A stretch of DNA of 64,000 bases from Galbula dea (taxonomy: Eukaryota > Chordata > Aves > Piciformes > Galbulidae): the NCBI GenBank assembly GCA_013399015.1, contig VWZX01005763.1, forward strand, positions 1,736,001 to 1,800,000, written 5' to 3'. Within the stretch, counting starts at the first letter, position 1. Each line of letters opens with the position of its first letter. Of the stretch, positions 61,420 to 64,000 are shown in pieces. Both the position numbers and the translations under genes were made by a program. A model generated the notes under the pieces. The model worked only from the letters and a program-made list of their open reading frames with translations, was not told where the DNA came from and made no database searches.

Positions 61420-63621
61420 AAATTTAGGCAGTAATTGATCAGGTACTCTGGGATCATTTTCCAACACGAAGACATGCCTGCACGTCTAGTACCATTGACA
61501 CCCCCACTTCCATTTAGACTGGGTCTTCTCTGTAGCAGAAAAGCATCTTGAGACCTGCACTGCCTTTTCAATAGCTTGCCTTGGAAATATATTTTATATT
61601 GCTCTTCTTTGGAGACAAATTGCTTTTGGTCAGGCTGTTTTCAAAGTGAAGACAGGTGGTATTGTGTGCTTCAATTTGTGCAAACATTTCTAGCTATCTT
61701 TGAACTAGCTAGTTCCAACACTCTTAGCAGTGTAGCCGTGGGACTATGGAATACCAAACAGCTGGGAGCTGCTTTCAAATACATCACTAACAGTGCCTGT
61801 ATTCATTTGGACTCATCTAGACAAGCTGCAGTTACTGTAACATGCGCTCCCAAATAACTTTTAGGGAGGGAGCTGAAACTGCAACAAATGAAGCTCACAG
61901 GCATGACCAGCTGTGGAGGAAAGCAGTAAGGAAGGTTTTGTGCAGTGACTGAGCAGCTGCACAGCCGTGACAGTAGCAGAGGATGTCATTAATTGAATTC
62001 TCTATTGATACTACACCCTTCAGGTACCACACCAAGGCCAATGTTGCTTTATGCTTCTCTGCACCAACTGCTGCCTGATTTCCCTGGCACATTCTTCCCC
62101 AAGCAAACCCTGCAGTTCCCCTCAGAGGGCTGCTCCATCCTAGTCAGCTGCTATCTATCTTAGTCTCTAATCTGTGCTATAAAGCAGGCCCATTTTCCAG
62201 GCAGTGTTTACTGAAAACACAGGAGCGTGCCTGGCTCCCCATGCCATACCTCCTCCTTCCCTCCCACTCCCTGGCAGGCAGTGTGGCTCTGGAGGTCAGG
62301 CTGCAGGACTCTCCTGCTGCCTTTGAGAGAGCATGGAGTGAAATCACCATCCTCTAAGACCATTAACCCTGACAGGTTTACAGTTGTTTCCTCTGAGGTT
62401 CAGAGAGTTCATTATGCTTACAGCTAGTCAAAGTGGTTGACAGTAAAGCAAACACTAACATAATTGAAACCTTCATTAGAGAGAAGACTGGGGCACTAAA
62501 GGAAAGATTTGGGATAGGAGAACCTGGTGCAAGATCAAGGCTTTCAGTGAGAACAGTAATTTTAAAATGAAATTTCTAAAAAAGCAAAGAAGAGATAATG
62601 AAAAGGGTCAAACCCAAATAATAAGGGATAATTATGAGGTTGATGTTACTCACAACACTGGAGAGATGAAAAAAAGAAACTGTATCTTTCTGTAGTGCTT
62701 ACTGCTAGGAAATGTTCAAATCTTTCTTGAAAAAGCACCTTTGAAATGCTAACTTCCTTGTATTTGTAATTTGTAGATTCATTATGGCTCAGACCCATAT
62801 ATTCTGTAACTACATTCCTATTCCTATAGGGCTGCACCAAGTTTTGGGAAGAAGCAGTCATTTGAAGCTGACTTCAGCAACGTTTTTGTTACTGTTTCCT
62901 GACAACTGATATTGTGGCAAGGTAATTAGGGACTTTGCTGGAAATAATACTTCTAGACTTCTTTATGACTTGTTCTGAACTAATCTGCCCATTCCTATCC
63001 ATCTTGACAGGTGCCCTGACTTAGTCTAGGGTTGAGAAAAGCTATATTCTTTGTCTTTTCCTTACTGCGTCATCAGATGATCAACAGGTCTGATGTGTCC
63101 CAAATGGCATCAGCAGCAGCTTATGTCATTCTGACTGTATTTAGCCACTGGTTTTGGGGTTTTTTAACCTGGTCTTAAAGGGATTAAAAAGTCAGTGGGC
63201 TGTATGATTTTTTTTTTTCTTTATAACAGTTCCCTTTCTTGCCTGGTGTTGTCCCTAAATCTCTGTGGACTGTGTTGTAATGGGGCTATATTCAGCATGT
63301 GACACGTAGAGTTGAGCATTCATGTTTTAAAAGAGAGACTTTTAGGAGCCTACCCTACTCTTGTTAAAGCCACTGGGCATCCCTGCATGTCAGTGGAAGT
63401 GAGATAAGATTTCAAGTCACATCTTGTATTCTACATCTTTTCTTGTGTGTCCAGAAATTTCAGTTATCTCCAATCATGACTAGAGGTCATGAAAGCTGTT
63501 TGAATTTTTAGTCAAATAAGACAAATACACCTCTGTTCTCTGTAGTCATACATTTATTCAGTAATCAACATAACTTTAAAGTTCACAAACTCATCTTTGT
63601 TTCTTTAAATGTTTGACATAG

Positions 63622-63729
63622 AGGTTAGGAGCAGTGATCTCCAATGGAGATGAGCAGCCAGAAGAGAGTTCATCTGTCCACCAGGATGACAAGGAGCCCT
63701 CCATAGTTCCATGTGAATGCCAAGACTGA
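63622..63729 (+). CDS. Weak candidate terminal exon
   Basis: After acceptor-like ttctttaaatgtttgacatag, 35 codons run to TGA and include AVISNGDEQPEESSSVHQDD then KEPSIVPCECQD. The composition is hydrophilic and acidic, like a cytoplasmic protein tail. It was not recognised. All three minus-strand frames are also mostly open here, so the open frame is weak evidence. Confidence 0.15.
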   Translation, partial: RLGAVISNGDEQPEESSSVHQDDKEPSIVPCECQD

Positions 63730-64000
63730 CAGATCTGTCAGATGTCTGGTATTTTAATATCCTTGGACACTAGCAGAGTATTTTTGCATGTGGTAGAATA
63801 TTTGTGTTTTCTGTACAATCTTTCTGGTAAACAAATGAGGAGATAGTGTTATTTTCTGCTTAACATTTTGTTTTCTTGTCAGCAGTTTAGCATGCTAAAG
63901 GAAGAATACTTGTTCCAAAAACCCCTGAGAATGTGTTTAACTGCTTACCTGTCACAAATTTATTCCTGTGTGTTGCGTTTCTTGAGCTGCAGTGCTGAAC

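Larger units (their letters stand above)
56690..64000. other. Intergenic DNA, 56.7 kb to the window end
   Basis: No conserved gene was recognised. It contains CR1 pieces at 58846 and 61043, a G/T tract at 61291, a GA run near 57233 and a weak terminal-exon-like island at 63622-63729. Confidence 0.5.

Noticed and set aside
61251..61571. Long minus-strand frame rich in K, N, P, T
   Set aside because: It is the translation of the G/T tract at 61291-61419 and is a low-complexity artefact.
28804..64000. LCP2 (expected neighbour) exons on the minus strand
   Set aside because: No SH2-like or SAM-like segment was found by eye in the minus-strand frames. The gene probably lies beyond the window.
1..64000. 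CRISPR arrays, operons, ribosome binding sites, endogenous viral genes
   Set aside because: The window is avian nuclear DNA. No regularly spaced direct repeats, LTR pairs or retroviral-type reading frames were seen.

Overview
The window is vertebrate nuclear DNA, almost certainly from a bird. The evidence is multi-exon genes with GT/AG introns, repeated CR1 LINE 3' ends in both orientations (the dominant avian retrotransposon), low overall repeat density, and two protein genes whose order and orientation match the conserved DOCK2-FOXI1 block (human 5q35, chicken chromosome 13; synteny from general knowledge).

Layout. (1) Positions 1-14,800 hold the 3' end of DOCK2 on the + strand. Ten consecutive coding exons (749-833 to 13993-14067) give the last 405 residues, covering the end of the DHR2 Rac-GEF domain, the basic tail and a C-terminus ending STDL, followed by a 3' UTR with AATAAA at 14770. 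The reading frame is intact across every junction, and one intron uses a GC donor. (2) Positions 14,800-26,560 are intergenic, with small CR1 pieces and a 5S rRNA/CR1 chimera at 23030-23205. (3) Positions 26,680-28,803 are a complete two-exon FOXI1 (375 aa forkhead factor), with a cluster of CAGGTG motifs just upstream and a convincing poly(A) signal at 30130. (4) Positions 30,160-64,000 have no recognisable conserved gene. They hold CR1 copies, irregular G/T or A/C tracts, a CpG-rich block at 48.84-49.33 kb, several exon-like islands and a tRNA-Glu/CR1 chimera at 56535-56678.

The two genes are not functionally linked in any way visible here. DOCK2 is a haematopoietic Rac activator and FOXI1 is an ionocyte/inner-ear/kidney transcription factor; they are simply syntenic neighbours. 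LCP2, the next recognised gene in the human order, was looked for on the minus strand and not found.

The most unusual signal is a pair of composite retroposons. One has a 5S rRNA head and the other a tRNA-Glu head, yet both join the same 69-nt CR1-like tail (66 of 69 positions identical by eye) at the same breakpoint. This suggests a family of CR1-mobilised SINEs with exchangeable RNA polymerase III heads, or a hotspot for template switching by the CR1 reverse transcriptase.
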